Positions 33,374 through 42,367 of a stretch of 42,709 bases of DNA are shown piece by piece. The position numbers were made by a program, and so were the translations under genes. The first letter of the stretch is position 1. Each line of letters starts with the position of its first letter. The notes under the pieces are model-generated. The model saw only the letters and a program-made list of their open reading frames with translations. It had not been told where the DNA came from and did not search any database. Source of the stretch: Clostridia bacterium (GTDB lineage Bacteria; Bacillota; Clostridia; Oscillospirales; CAG-382); NCBI GenBank assembly GCA_017466805.1, contig JAFTTN010000056.1, positions 1 to 42,709 of the forward strand, read 5' to 3'.

Positions 33374-36300
33374 TTGAAAAGATTTTTAACGCTTGTGCTT
33401 TGCGCGGTATTGGTTCTGGGTATGATTCCCGCATCGATAATTTCGGCGTTGGCACAGGGCAAGGGCGTTGCAAAGAACGAAACGACGAATCATTCGTTGG
33501 AAAACGCGCCGAACCAGTATATTCCCGAAACGATTACGGTTGACGGAAAAACCGACGACCTCGGCTGGAAGGAATGGATAACGGTAGATTCGGCAAGCGG
33601 TGTTTGGGATACCGAAACAGTTGCCGAAGCGCAAAAGGCCAATTCCTATGAATACAGCATTCGCAGGGACCACGAATATCTTTATGCCGCAGTGGTTTTC
33701 GGCGACGGTGAATTGCATGATTTTAAGATTTATTTTTCTGCGGACAGCGGTGTAAACGTTACCACCGTTTCTTTTGACGCGGAAAATAAAACTGTTGATG
33801 ATAACGAAATAAAATGCGTAACCGTCGGCGGTGTTGTTGAATTCAGCTACGACCTTGGCGTAGCTGCGGCAACTAATGCAGATTACAAGTATTTTATCGC
33901 TGTTGAATACGGCGAAAATTCGCTTTATTACCCCGCGATATATCCTAATGCTCCCGAATATAAAGCGCCGAATGCAGAGTATGACGTTGCTTGGGGAAAT
34001 GCGTTGAGTATAATGCATCAGGATATTGAAAACGGAAGAGATGATATTTCGAGCTACGTAGATATCGACGGCAAATTCAACGAAGCTTATTGGTCTTATT
34101 TAACGACCTATCATCATGGCTTAAACGACGAGAAGAACACGGCGGATTTTAAAAACGGCGATTACGACCTTATGGACTTCAATTCGGTACGTTTTTCTAC
34201 CGCTCATTTTAAGGACAAAGTCGCAGCCGAGGCGCACGCCAATACGTTGAGATTGAAGACCGACATACGTATGGATAAGGCCGCCATATACGGCGGCGGT
34301 TTGATATATTGCACGGATAACGTCAGCGGGAAGACCCCGGAGGTAGAATTCCGCGTATTCGTGAGATACAACAACAAGCTTTATAAATTAGTGGTTAACT
34401 ATAAAAACGAAAGCGAAACGAGCACTTTTAAGTTTTACAATAGTGAGAATAAGGAAGTGCCCACAGCAGACCTTAAGAAGCTTACCACTGCCAAGATTTT
34501 GAAGCGTGGCGGCGACAGACTTTTTTCGGTTGAGTTCAGAATCGATCTTAATCAATCGGTAGATGTGATAAACGAAAATTCCGAGCTCGACGTTACGGCG
34601 TATGCGAACTATAACGACGGAAGCAATAACTATCTTGCCAGCCTTAATTCGGGTAGCTTTGCAGAAAACTCCAGCGCCAGTGCGGGAGCTTTCGGTCCCG
34701 ATGAGGATTCATATGCCTACCACTTTAAATGGGGCGAAGTATGCAACGATAAAACTGCCGATTCGATGGTTATGGACGGTGTTATAGACACCTCTATATT
34801 TAAAGCTTTAGTTTCGTACGACAGATTTTTGTTCGGTGCAAAGAGAAACGCTAACAATCCCGAATGCAAGCAGTTTGCGTTTGCTTTGCATTCCGATTAC
34901 GAATATTTATACGGTGCGGCACTCGTTGATTTTGTTCCTCCGAACGTAACGACTGCTACAGACTGGGACAAAAAAGATACGGACACCGACAACGATTGTA
35001 CCGTATTCACGCTTTGGATAAATAACGATTTTAAAACCGATGCGAACAATCCAAGCTACGATTTTAATTACGCGGTAAAGATTTATCTTGACGCAAGCGG
35101 CGAAACCCGTATGACACTTGTGCCGAACGGCGGCGATTCGAGAGAAATAACCCTTGATGCAGACGGCGCGGACGCGATTATTAAAAAGGTAAGCGAGATA
35201 CGCGATAATTATGATAAGGATGATAACCGTTACGCCGTTGAATTTAAAATCCCGATAAATCTCGTTGGTTTAAATGCAGACAGTGCTGTTGTGGATAAGG
35301 AAAACGTCTTCACGGACTCGATTGCGGTTGCCTATGCGGTTTCGGTTGACGATACCTTTAGCGGAAGCGGCACCGGTCTTATCGGACCGCGCGACGGAGA
35401 AGATACTTTCGACCCGAAGAATCACAGCGTTTGGGCAACTATTTTCTATAACGGTATGTCGCCGGCGGTGGTTCCGAATGGCAGACACAACGATTGGATA
35501 TGGATAGACGATAAAGGCGGTCTCGACGGATTTACCGAGGTTGACTACACGAATTCTACGGTTAATACCGGTACCGACCGCGGACTTTCTTACCGTTACA
35601 AAGTATTCCCCGGTTATGAAAATCTTTACGTTGCGGCGATTATCGATTCCGACGAGAGCAAACAATTCTCGCTTTGGATAAAGACGGATGATGGTGCCGG
35701 TGCGAGCCACAGATTTACTATACGAATCGGAGATGACGGAGCAAGCGATTTGACCGGCTTTTGCTACAGAAACACCGGCGCCGCCAGATCTTTGACTGTA
35801 AATAACGGCTTTGACGACGGTATACGTAAGTATTATTTAAAGCATTCGATAAACAAGATCGACGGCAAAACCTACGTTGAGTTCGTTTTGAATTACGACT
35901 TTTTGGCAGCAAACGGAGTTGCGTTTGACCGTGCGAAAGGATTTAAGTACTTCGTTGCGGTCGAGGAACATTTCATCGACACGAACGGTGATACCGGCAG
36001 CAAGAACGAAATGGTATATCCCGCATATACCGTGCTCAAAGGTGACAACTCGGCGTACAAAAAGGTTAATTCTGCTTGGGATGACGGCTTGAAGGCGGCT
36101 GCGGCGGTTATTGGTAAGCTTGCACATTTTGCGCCCGAGGTGGTTGAAATCGACGGTGTGCTTGACGATACCGGATGGGACCCGAACGGCTGGACCGAGA
36201 TTTCGGCAGGCGCGAATGCAAGTGTGCAAAGCGGAGAAAATATATATACCGATAACGGCAACGAACCGTTTACCTTGAAATATCAGATTCGTCACGACGG

Positions 36301-37840
36301 CGAATACCTTTACGTTGCTGCAATTTACGATATGCCTAAGGATTTCGACGTTTCGAATTCGAACGGAGATGCGAAGGGCGGCACGAAGCCGAGCTTCCGT
36401 ATTTGGATCAACCCGAAGGACGAAAACGGCAAGCTTAACGAAACCTTCCAATATTTGTACGACGTTGCGGCAAGTAACGGCAAGCAGAAGTTTATTCTTC
36501 CCACCAACGTTGGCGGCGCGGAATTTGACAGTACGAACTCCAAGATAACCTATGCTGCAGGCGAAGACGACTTGACGTATATCGGTGCTGACGGGAACAT
36601 AACGACAGTTAAATCCAACGGCACAATTTCTTATCCGAATATGGTGCTTCGCGCGGCAGAAAATATAATGCCCGATTATGCAAACGGCGGTAATGCGCAC
36701 GTTGTAACCAACGAAAAGCTTGTTTACGATATGATATACGGCGACACCGTATTTTACGGCTATACCGATATTGTTCAGGAAAATGAGAACTACGGTACCA
36801 CCGGCGAGGATTGGTACGCGGTGGTTGACAATGAAAGCTATACTATCGGTCACGACCACGCAGTAATCGGCTCGGGCGAGGGAAAATCGATAAGCTCGGT
36901 TACCGGAAATGCTTCGGACGTGGGCAACAGCAAAAACGCGATTATCGAATTCAAGGTTAAGATTTCGGAATTCGACCCGAACGGCAACGGCTTTGAATAC
37001 AGCATTAACGCAACCATAAAGGGTTGGTACGATGCCAATGCAAACGAGGTAAAGGCGAGAGATGATAATGGCAACGTTGCGTCGGTTGACTATGCGTTAC
37101 ACTATCCCGCAAAGTACACCGAGCAGGGAAGTGAATACAATTACTTCGGTATGTACTTCCCCTATTGGTGCTGGTACAACGGTATTGATTTTGATGACGT
37201 TAAGGACGAAGCAAAACTTCGCAACAACTGCACGCCTGTAGTTACGCTGGGCGCGAAGATTTGCGAAAATTATATCGCTCCCGATGACCAAGAGGAAACC
37301 GGCGCGATCCGTTTCGGCGCAAGATACGAGGAAAAATACATTCGTTATCTTGCGGGTATGGGCGATGCGGACTATTGGGACGTTAGCGATATGGGTATAG
37401 TTATTTTCCCTGCGGATTACCTCGAAGACGAATTGACGCTTGAAACCGAAGGCGCGGTTAATTATCCCGCCGACAATATCGTTAAGTGGAAAAATGATAC
37501 TTCGGACGGCTGGTCCAACTTTGCGGATTACGAAAACTTCGTGTTCTATATTACACTTTGGGGTATAGACAGCAAAGATTACAAGGATATGAACTTTGCC
37601 TTCCGCGGATATATGACCTTCTATGAGGGCAACTACGACGGCGGCTACATCGGCGGCTACGGCGACGAATTTGATTTCTACAGCGAAACGATTATTCGAA
37701 GCTTTAACGAGGTTAAGAACGTTAACGACAAGCTTAGCGAAAACGGCTTCGAGGACGATAATTCCACCCCCGTGCTTCCCGACGGGAATTACGGCGAAAG
37801 CCAGCCCCCTGTTGAAGATCAAACTAGCAAAAACAGTTAA
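33374..37840 (+). CDS. Large secreted protein with repeated DOMON/CBM9-like modules
   Basis: A 1488-residue protein starting at TTG 33374, with AGGGGAG six bases upstream. A signal peptide (MKRFLTLVLCAVLVLGMIPASI) leads to at least four or five related modules. Each opens with a short 'DG..D..W' strand and then a beta strand of the type YLYAA or LYVAA. Openings fall near residues 54 (VDGKTDDLGW), 229 (IDGKFNEAYW), 466 (MDGVIDTSIF), 701 (GRHNDWIW) and 923 (IDGVLDDTGW). The pattern resembles DOMON-like type 9 carbohydrate-binding domains. From about 1289 the sequence changes to a C-terminal region (GAIRFGARYEE...MGIVIFPADYL) of a kind I recall at the end of other Clostridia exoproteins. There is no LPXTG, SLH or catalytic motif. 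A glycan-binding or surface-layer role is inference. It has its own promoter and terminator. Confidence 0.8.
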   Translation: MKRFLTLVLCAVLVLGMIPASIISALAQGKGVAKNETTNHSLENAPNQYIPETITVDGKTDDLGWKEWITVDSASGVWDTETVAEAQKANSYEYSIRRDHEYLYAAVVFGDGELHDFKIYFSADSGVNVTTVSFDAENKTVDDNEIKCVTVGGVVEFSYDLGVAAATNADYKYFIAVEYGENSLYYPAIYPNAPEYKAPNAEYDVAWGNALSIMHQDIENGRDDISSYVDIDGKFNEAYWSYLTTYHHGLNDEKNTADFKNGDYDLMDFNSVRFSTAHFKDKVAAEAHANTLRLKTDIRMDKAAIYGGGLIYCTDNVSGKTPEVEFRVFVRYNNKLYKLVVNYKNESETSTFKFYNSENKEVPTADLKKLTTAKILKRGGDRLFSVEFRIDLNQSVDVINENSELDVTAYANYNDGSNNYLASLNSGSFAENSSASAGAFGPDEDSYAYHFKWGEVCNDKTADSMVMDGVIDTSIFKALVSYDRFLFGAKRNANNPECKQFAFALHSDYEYLYGAALVDFVPPNVTTATDWDKKDTDTDNDCTVFTLWINNDFKTDANNPSYDFNYAVKIYLDASGETRMTLVPNGGDSREITLDADGADAIIKKVSEIRDNYDKDDNRYAVEFKIPINLVGLNADSAVVDKENVFTDSIAVAYAVSVDDTFSGSGTGLIGPRDGEDTFDPKNHSVWATIFYNGMSPAVVPNGRHNDWIWIDDKGGLDGFTEVDYTNSTVNTGTDRGLSYRYKVFPGYENLYVAAIIDSDESKQFSLWIKTDDGAGASHRFTIRIGDDGASDLTGFCYRNTGAARSLTVNNGFDDGIRKYYLKHSINKIDGKTYVEFVLNYDFLAANGVAFDRAKGFKYFVAVEEHFIDTNGDTGSKNEMVYPAYTVLKGDNSAYKKVNSAWDDGLKAAAAVIGKLAHFAPEVVEIDGVLDDTGWDPNGWTEISAGANASVQSGENIYTDNGNEPFTLKYQIRHDGEYLYVAAIYDMPKDFDVSNSNGDAKGGTKPSFRIWINPKDENGKLNETFQYLYDVAASNGKQKFILPTNVGGAEFDSTNSKITYAAGEDDLTYIGADGNITTVKSNGTISYPNMVLRAAENIMPDYANGGNAHVVTNEKLVYDMIYGDTVFYGYTDIVQENENYGTTGEDWYAVVDNESYTIGHDHAVIGSGEGKSISSVTGNASDVGNSKNAIIEFKVKISEFDPNGNGFEYSINATIKGWYDANANEVKARDDNGNVASVDYALHYPAKYTEQGSEYNYFGMYFPYWCWYNGIDFDDVKDEAKLRNNCTPVVTLGAKICENYIAPDDQEETGAIRFGARYEEKYIRYLAGMGDADYWDVSDMGIVIFPADYLEDELTLETEGAVNYPADNIVKWKNDTSDGWSNFADYENFVFYITLWGIDSKDYKDMNFAFRGYMTFYEGNYDGGYIGGYGDEFDFYSETIIRSFNEVKNVNDKLSENGFEDDNSTPVLPDGNYGESQPPVEDQTSKNS

Positions 37841-37851
37841 AATATCTACAC

Positions 37852-37886
37852 AAAAAGCTTTCTTGCAACAAGAAAGCTTTTTGATT
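37852..37886 (+). terminator. Rho-independent terminator of the secreted protein gene
   Basis: The arms AAAAAGCTTTCTTG and CAAGAAAGCTTTTT (37852-37882) form a long stem around CAA, with T-rich sequence at the 3' end. Confidence 0.85.
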
Positions 37887-37894
37887 TATAAAAA

Positions 37895-37932
37895 CCGCAA
37901 AGAAAAACGCCTCCATAGCGGAGGCGTTTTTT
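37895..37932 (-). terminator. Terminator of the nagA-ROK unit
   Basis: AACGCCTCC/GGAGGCGTT (37903-37932) forms a strong stem. On the minus strand it ends in TTTTTCTTT, 16 bases after the ROK gene stop. The stem also ends in T on the plus strand, so it can act in both directions between the convergent genes. Confidence 0.85.
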
Positions 37933-37947
37933 GTTATAAGCTTTAAA

Positions 37948-39327
37948 TTACTTATTGATCTTGGGGAGAGAAGCAGCTGCAACAGACTGACCAACGCGGC
38001 GAGCCTTTTCGTCGGGGATGTGGAGCTGAATCTTCTTTGCGAGCTCGGGGAATTCAACGTCGAGAACCTCCTGTGCTCTTTCGAGAAGGAGCGCACCGCC
38101 GTCGCCGGAGGTTACACGGCCCATAATGAGAACGTGCTTCATATCGTAGAATTCAGCGTAGAATGCGATAGCGTAGCCGAAGTATGCACCGATGGTATCA
38201 TAGATAGCGGCAGCGCGTTCGTCGCCTTCCTTCATAAGACCCTGAACAACCTTGAGCTTTTCTGCGGGGGAGAGGCTTTCATCGAGCTCGATACCTGCGA
38301 AGGGAGCAAGCTTGATAACGCCATCCTGCGAGAAGTACTTAACGCCACAGCCGTAGTCGCCCGACCATTCGTCGACCATTGCGTTCTTGCAGAAGTCAAC
38401 GGGAGCGAAAGCGAGCTCGTTGAGCCAGCCGGTGATATTGCCCTGGGGATCAACGTAGCCAACTGCTTCGGAGGTGCCCATAGCAACGCCGAGTACGGAA
38501 TCGTCCTCGAGGCTCATTGCGCCTGCGAGAGCGGTAACGTCGCCGTCGTTTGCAACTTCAACGGGGATATCCTCGCCGATTTCCTTGCAAACGTCGATAT
38601 ACATATTTTTAACCTTTTTATCGAAGTCCTCGTCGCTTACCTTTAAGAAGAGCGAAGCAACCATGATACGATTATCAACGTAAACGCCTGCGGAGGAGAT
38701 ACCGATAGCATCAACGCGGGGCATTTTGGAAGCGGCGGTCTTCATTGCATCGAGAATGCCTGCATAGTGGTAGTCGGGATCTGAGTTGATCTTGGGGAAC
38801 CAAACTACTTCTTCGGAATATACGGTTTCGCCATCGATAACCGCGGAAACCTTTCTGTCGGATCCGCCTGCGTCGAAGCCGATACGGCAGCCGTCGAGGT
38901 GTCTGCCTACGGGAGCTGCGCCCGAAACGTCAACGGGAGCGTTTTCGATAGAACGGATTTCTACTTCGAAGGGGCGTTCGTAAACGCGTTCCATAAAGTG
39001 AACGTCGAAATCACGCGAGCCACCGTCGGAGTAAGCTTCTTTGATCTTGTTGCCGATAACTTCGCTGCCTGCGATGATTACCTTGTAGCCGCCTGCAACC
39101 CAAAGAAGCGCTTTGACCATTCTTTCGATAAAATCGAAGTTTTCTTCGTCGTGGCCGGTGCCGTCTTTATAAACGCGGGTTTTATAGGTGGTGGTGTAGC
39201 CCTTGTTTCTTTCTACGCCGATAACGAGATCCTGACCGTTTTCCTTGGTCGCTTCGCGCATTTCGCGGCAAACGAGAGAAAGAGGAGCAAATTGGGGGTC
39301 GAGTTTAGCGGGAACTTTAAGCTTCAT
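37948..39327 (-). CDS. ROK-family protein with N-terminal extension, atypical sugar kinase
   Basis: A 459-residue protein; ATG 39327 is chosen because GGAGG lies upstream and it overlaps the nagA stop by 11 bases. Residues about 150-459 form a ROK/ASKHA domain: phosphate loop DAGGSDRK (152-159), catalytic Asp in ANDGDVTALAGA (D261), second phosphate motif GVAMGTSEAVG. The zinc motif normally following (CxCGxxGCxE) is absent; the matching segment reads EWSGDYGCGVKYFS. The first 145 residues form an extra domain I do not recognise, with no helix-turn-helix, so it is not a typical ROK repressor. Pairing with nagA suggests an amino-sugar kinase (GlcNAc or ManNAc), but glucose or another sugar is possible. 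Confidence 0.8.
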   Translation of the reverse strand: MKLKVPAKLDPQFAPLSLVCREMREATKENGQDLVIGVERNKGYTTTYKTRVYKDGTGHDEENFDFIERMVKALLWVAGGYKVIIAGSEVIGNKIKEAYSDGGSRDFDVHFMERVYERPFEVEIRSIENAPVDVSGAAPVGRHLDGCRIGFDAGGSDRKVSAVIDGETVYSEEVVWFPKINSDPDYHYAGILDAMKTAASKMPRVDAIGISSAGVYVDNRIMVASLFLKVSDEDFDKKVKNMYIDVCKEIGEDIPVEVANDGDVTALAGAMSLEDDSVLGVAMGTSEAVGYVDPQGNITGWLNELAFAPVDFCKNAMVDEWSGDYGCGVKYFSQDGVIKLAPFAGIELDESLSPAEKLKVVQGLMKEGDERAAAIYDTIGAYFGYAIAFYAEFYDMKHVLIMGRVTSGDGGALLLERAQEVLDVEFPELAKKIQLHIPDEKARRVGQSVAAASLPKINK

Positions 39328-40456
39328 ACTTGGTGTTACCTCCGATGATGGTTTTTTCAACGTTAAATTCGTTGTCAGTGATGATTATATCTGCATCCTT
39401 GCCGACCTCGATAGAGCCCTTTTTGTTATCGATGCCGAGTGTGGTTGCCGGGTTGAGAGAAGCGCCGTTTACGCATTCCCAAAGAGGAATAGAGGAGTTG
39501 GTGTAAACGTTCCAAACGCCCTTATTAAGATGGAGCACCGAGCCTGCTACCGTGCCGTCTTCGAGTCGGCAAACGATACCGCGGTAGATAATTTTGCTGC
39601 CGCCGAGGGTATATTCACCTTCGGGGAGGCCGCCTGCGGGCAAGCAGTCGGTGATAAAGCAGAGCTTTCTGCCCTTTAATTTAAAGAGCATATCGTAAAG
39701 CACGGGGTTAACGTGGAATGCATCGACGATAAGCTCGCAGCTCACGTCGGAATTCATTGCCGCTGTAACGACACCGGGTGCGCGGTGCGCAAGCGGAGTC
39801 ATAGCGTTGAAGAGGTGGGTTACGTGGCGCATACCAACCTCGGTAGATTTCATAGCGGTATCGTAATCTGCGCTGGTGTGGCCGATAGACAGAATAACGT
39901 CGGTATCGCGGCGGATTTCCTTGATAGCTTCAAAGTTTTCGTCTTCTTCGGGTGCGAGCGAGATGATACGGATAATATCTGCGTATTCCTTAACGAATTT
40001 CGCATCGGGCTTGAGTATGTATTTGGGGTCCTGTGCGCCCTTCTTTGCGGCGGAAATAAACGGACCTTCGGCGTGCACGCCTAAAATCGCAGAGCCTTCC
40101 CAGGTTTTGCTTTCTTCTTTAAGTGCGCGGCAAACCTCCAAAGCCTTTTTGATAACAGCCATATCGACTGTCATAGTGGTGGGGAGGTAACCGGTTACAC
40201 CGTTTGCAAGCAAGCCTTTGGAAATGGTGCGGATGCTTTCTTCTTCGCCGTCGCAAACGTCCTTGCCGAGATAGCCGTGAATATGGATATCGATAAGGCC
40301 GGGGGCAACGTAGCCGCCCTTTGCATCGATAACTTCAACGCCCTCGGGGAGCTTGTCTGCGGGAACGATGCCTTCGATCACATCGCTGTAAAGCAAAGCG
40401 CTGTTTTCAACGATGCGGTCTTTCAAAATGATTTTACCGTTAATAATAGCCTTCAT
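39317..40456 (-). CDS. nagA: N-acetylglucosamine-6-phosphate deacetylase
   Basis: A 379-residue amidohydrolase that turns GlcNAc-6-phosphate into GlcN-6-phosphate and acetate. ATG 40456 is chosen because AGGAGAA precedes it; the open frame extends 19 codons upstream without conservation. Metal and catalytic motifs are IDIHIHG (H58, H60), SIGHTSADYD, HLFNAMTPLAHRAPG, and the catalytic Asp in FITDCLPAGG. No nagB is present in the window. It is first in the unit, and the ROK gene overlaps its end. Confidence 0.95.
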   Translation of the reverse strand: MKAIINGKIILKDRIVENSALLYSDVIEGIVPADKLPEGVEVIDAKGGYVAPGLIDIHIHGYLGKDVCDGEEESIRTISKGLLANGVTGYLPTTMTVDMAVIKKALEVCRALKEESKTWEGSAILGVHAEGPFISAAKKGAQDPKYILKPDAKFVKEYADIIRIISLAPEEDENFEAIKEIRRDTDVILSIGHTSADYDTAMKSTEVGMRHVTHLFNAMTPLAHRAPGVVTAAMNSDVSCELIVDAFHVNPVLYDMLFKLKGRKLCFITDCLPAGGLPEGEYTLGGSKIIYRGIVCRLEDGTVAGSVLHLNKGVWNVYTNSSIPLWECVNGASLNPATTLGIDNKKGSIEVGKDADIIITDNEFNVEKTIIGGNTKYEA

Positions 40457-40487
40457 TTTTATTCTCCTGCAGTGAAATGATTTTTTG

Positions 40488-40499
40488 GGTTTTAAAACC
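40488..40499. promoter_or_regulatory. Perfect 12-bp palindrome in the nagA leader
   Basis: GGTTTTAAAACC lies about 13-24 bases downstream of the predicted nagA start of transcription. Its perfect symmetry and position fit an operator for a repressor; no regulator gene is adjacent. Confidence 0.4.
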
Positions 40500-40518
40500 G
40501 CATTTTTCTTCAAGTACG

Positions 40519-40547
40519 ATTATAGCAAACCGCACCCTAAATTGCAA
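40519..40547 (-). promoter_or_regulatory. Sigma-A-type promoter of nagA-ROK
   Basis: On the minus strand, TTGCAA (40547-40542) and TATAAT (40524-40519) are 17 bases apart. The start is expected near 40512. Confidence 0.8.
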
Positions 40548-40561
40548 TAGGTTTTAATGCT

Positions 40562-41062
40562 TTAATTATTCAAAAACGCTTCGATTTCGGCTAAATTTTC
40601 TTCTTTCACAAAGCTGCCGCCGTTTATCAGCGCGTTTTTCATTTCGATATCGCTTTCGCACGGGGAATTGATTTTTTCTATTTTATTAATAAGCGATTTG
40701 GTGACGAGCGACATAATGAATTTGTGCATTCCCTTTAGCTTTTTTGGGGAATAGCCGCCCTGAAGCGTAAACAGCGCTACGCTTTCGGGAATAGAATTGG
40801 TTTTGCGCACCTTTTCGGTAATCGTGCCGGTTTCGCAAAGTCCGACAGCGCAAACCGCTTTTATTTTAAAATGCTTTGCGGCGACCTTATAATTAACCAC
40901 CGCGCCCGCCATAAGCCAGCCGAAATAGATTATTTCGTCGGTCGGTTTAAGCTTTTCCGACGCTTGCTCGAGAGAATATATGGGCAGATTGGTTTTTTCG
41001 GCGAGCATTTTTGCGTATTGCTCGGTATAACCGGTATTCGAGGTATAGACGATTGCTGTCAT
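40562..41062 (-). CDS. Flavodoxin-like domain protein
   Basis: A 166-residue protein with an N-terminal FMN phosphate loop YTSNTGYTEQYA (6-17), then IYFGWLMAGAVV and the strand AVCAVGLCETG, as in flavodoxin_5/HemG-type folds. Flavodoxins carry one or two electrons at low potential in the cytoplasm. The usual aromatic residues that sandwich FMN are not obvious, and the C-terminal half is Lys-rich and diverged, so the redox partner and cofactor are uncertain. It has its own promoter (41093-41121) and ribosome site GAAAGGAAG. No terminator is obvious after the stop before the nagA promoter. Confidence 0.75.
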   Translation of the reverse strand: MTAIVYTSNTGYTEQYAKMLAEKTNLPIYSLEQASEKLKPTDEIIYFGWLMAGAVVNYKVAAKHFKIKAVCAVGLCETGTITEKVRKTNSIPESVALFTLQGGYSPKKLKGMHKFIMSLVTKSLINKIEKINSPCESDIEMKNALINGGSFVKEENLAEIEAFLNN

Positions 41063-41092
41063 AGCTTACTTCCTTTCGGATTGTGTTAAGCA

Positions 41093-41121
41093 ATTATATC
41101 ATATTTTTTAAAAATTAACAA
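41093..41121 (-). promoter_or_regulatory. Promoter of the flavodoxin-like gene
   Basis: On the minus strand, TTGTTA (41121-41116) and TATAAT (41098-41093) are 17 bases apart. It is back to back with the promoter at 41130-41157; the two -35 boxes are 8 bases apart. Confidence 0.75.
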
Positions 41122-41129
41122 TATCTGCA

Positions 41130-41157
41130 TTGACATATACCGCTTGTATTTTATAAT
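41130..41157 (+). promoter_or_regulatory. Promoter of the metallophosphoesterase gene
   Basis: TTGACA (41130-41135) and TATAAT (41152-41157) are both consensus, with a 16-base spacer. The leader is short: the start is expected near 41164 and the ATG is at 41181. Confidence 0.8.
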
Positions 41158-41180
41158 AAAAGCACGAGGTGAAACGACAG

Positions 41181-42305
41181 ATGAGATATATGATTCTTGC
41201 TTTTATTCCGATCGCAATAGCCGTTTCGGTTTATTTGTTTTTTCTTTTAAGGCGGATTTTAACGCTGTTCGGCATCGGCGCGGGGAATAAATGGGCAAAG
41301 GCTTTATCGGGTGTTGCCGCCGCGGCGCTCGGTGCCTGCACGCTGAATATTTTTTCGTTCTTCGGCGTTGCGGTTCTGCATATCGTCGTGATGGCGCTTG
41401 TTACCGAGCTGATTAATTATGCGGTAAAGCTTATTGCAAGGAAAAAATACAACAGCCTTAAGGCTTGGCAAGCTATTTACCGAAGCGGTGCTTTGGCGCT
41501 TGTGTTTACAGCAATACTGATGGTTGGCGGATATATTAATCTGCACACGGTTGTTGAAACCGATTACACTGTTGAAACCGAAAAGAATATTCGGGCGGAG
41601 GGCTACCGCGTTGCTCTGCTTTCGGATATTCATTTCGGCGTTTCGGTGGACTATAACGAGCTGCTTGAAATATGCGAGGAAATAGGCGAAAAGGATATCG
41701 ACGTAGTAGTGCTTTGCGGCGACATTGTTGACAACGACACTACCCGCACCGAAATGCAGCAGGTGTTTAGCGCGCTGGGCGGCATAAAGAGCGAGTACGG
41801 GGTATTTTACGTTCACGGCAACCACGACCGACCGTTTGGCTTCGGCGGGTTCGAAAGCGAGTTCAGCGAAGCCGAGCTTATTGAAGCGATAGAGGGCAGC
41901 GGAATTAAAATACTCTGCGACGAGGTATACGAGATTTCCGATGATTTCGTTATAGCCGGCAGAGAGGATTTGAGTACAAAAACGAGAAAAACCACTGCAG
42001 AGCTTTTGGCGGGCATTGACGGCGACAGATTTATTCTTACGCTTGACCACCAGCCGCGCGAATATTCGGCTACGGCGGAAACGGCGACAGATTTGGTGCT
42101 TTCGGGGCACACCCACGGCGGACAGCTTTGGCCTTTGAAACAGATACAGGAGATTTTTAAATTTAACGACAAGGTTTACGGCCACGGTTATATCGATAGC
42201 GACACGCAATATATAGTTACCTCCGGTGTGGCGGGCTGGAAATATCCGATAAAGACCGCATCGCCTGCAGAATACGTTATTATAGACGTAGTCAAAGAAG
42301 TATAA
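41181..42305 (+). CDS. Membrane-anchored metallophosphoesterase
   Basis: A 374-residue protein; ATG 41181 is chosen because GAGGTG lies 9 bases upstream (a GTG at 41169 overlaps that site). About four N-terminal membrane helices (3-25, 40-62, 63-85, 100-118) precede a calcineurin-like domain with all five metal motifs: SDIHFG (D149, H151), GDIVDN (D181), GNHD (213-216), LDHQP (H290) and GHTHGGQ (309-315). This layout is shared with YkuE-like and related cell-envelope phosphoesterases. The active domain probably faces outward or lies at the membrane surface; the substrate is unknown. It stands alone, with its own promoter and terminator. Confidence 0.88.
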   Translation: MRYMILAFIPIAIAVSVYLFFLLRRILTLFGIGAGNKWAKALSGVAAAALGACTLNIFSFFGVAVLHIVVMALVTELINYAVKLIARKKYNSLKAWQAIYRSGALALVFTAILMVGGYINLHTVVETDYTVETEKNIRAEGYRVALLSDIHFGVSVDYNELLEICEEIGEKDIDVVVLCGDIVDNDTTRTEMQQVFSALGGIKSEYGVFYVHGNHDRPFGFGGFESEFSEAELIEAIEGSGIKILCDEVYEISDDFVIAGREDLSTKTRKTTAELLAGIDGDRFILTLDHQPREYSATAETATDLVLSGHTHGGQLWPLKQIQEIFKFNDKVYGHGYIDSDTQYIVTSGVAGWKYPIKTASPAEYVIIDVVKEV

Positions 42306-42328
42306 TCATAGACGTGCGCGTATAGAAG

Positions 42329-42364
42329 AAGCCCGATTCCGAGTGATTTTTCGGATTCGGGCTT
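42329..42364. terminator. Bidirectional terminator
   Basis: The arms AAGCCCGATTCCGA (42329-42342) and TCGGATTCGGGCTT (42351-42364) pair with one mismatch around an 8-base loop. It lies between the metallophosphoesterase stop and the stop of the minus-strand fragment at 42368. T-rich sequence is short on both sides, so efficiency is uncertain. Confidence 0.7.
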
Positions 42365-42367
42365 TGA

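Noticed and set aside
35837..36859. A 340-codon minus-strand open frame inside the large secreted protein gene
   Set aside because: Shadow of the repeated DOMON-like modules; no recognisable domain and no promoter.
33374..37840. A CRISPR array or DNA-level tandem repeats in the large gene
   Set aside because: Similarity between modules is at protein level only and diverged; there are no short regularly spaced DNA repeats anywhere in the window.
40457..40513. A longer NagA starting at 40513
   Set aside because: This would begin at the predicted transcription start and include the palindrome; a good ribosome site supports ATG 40456.
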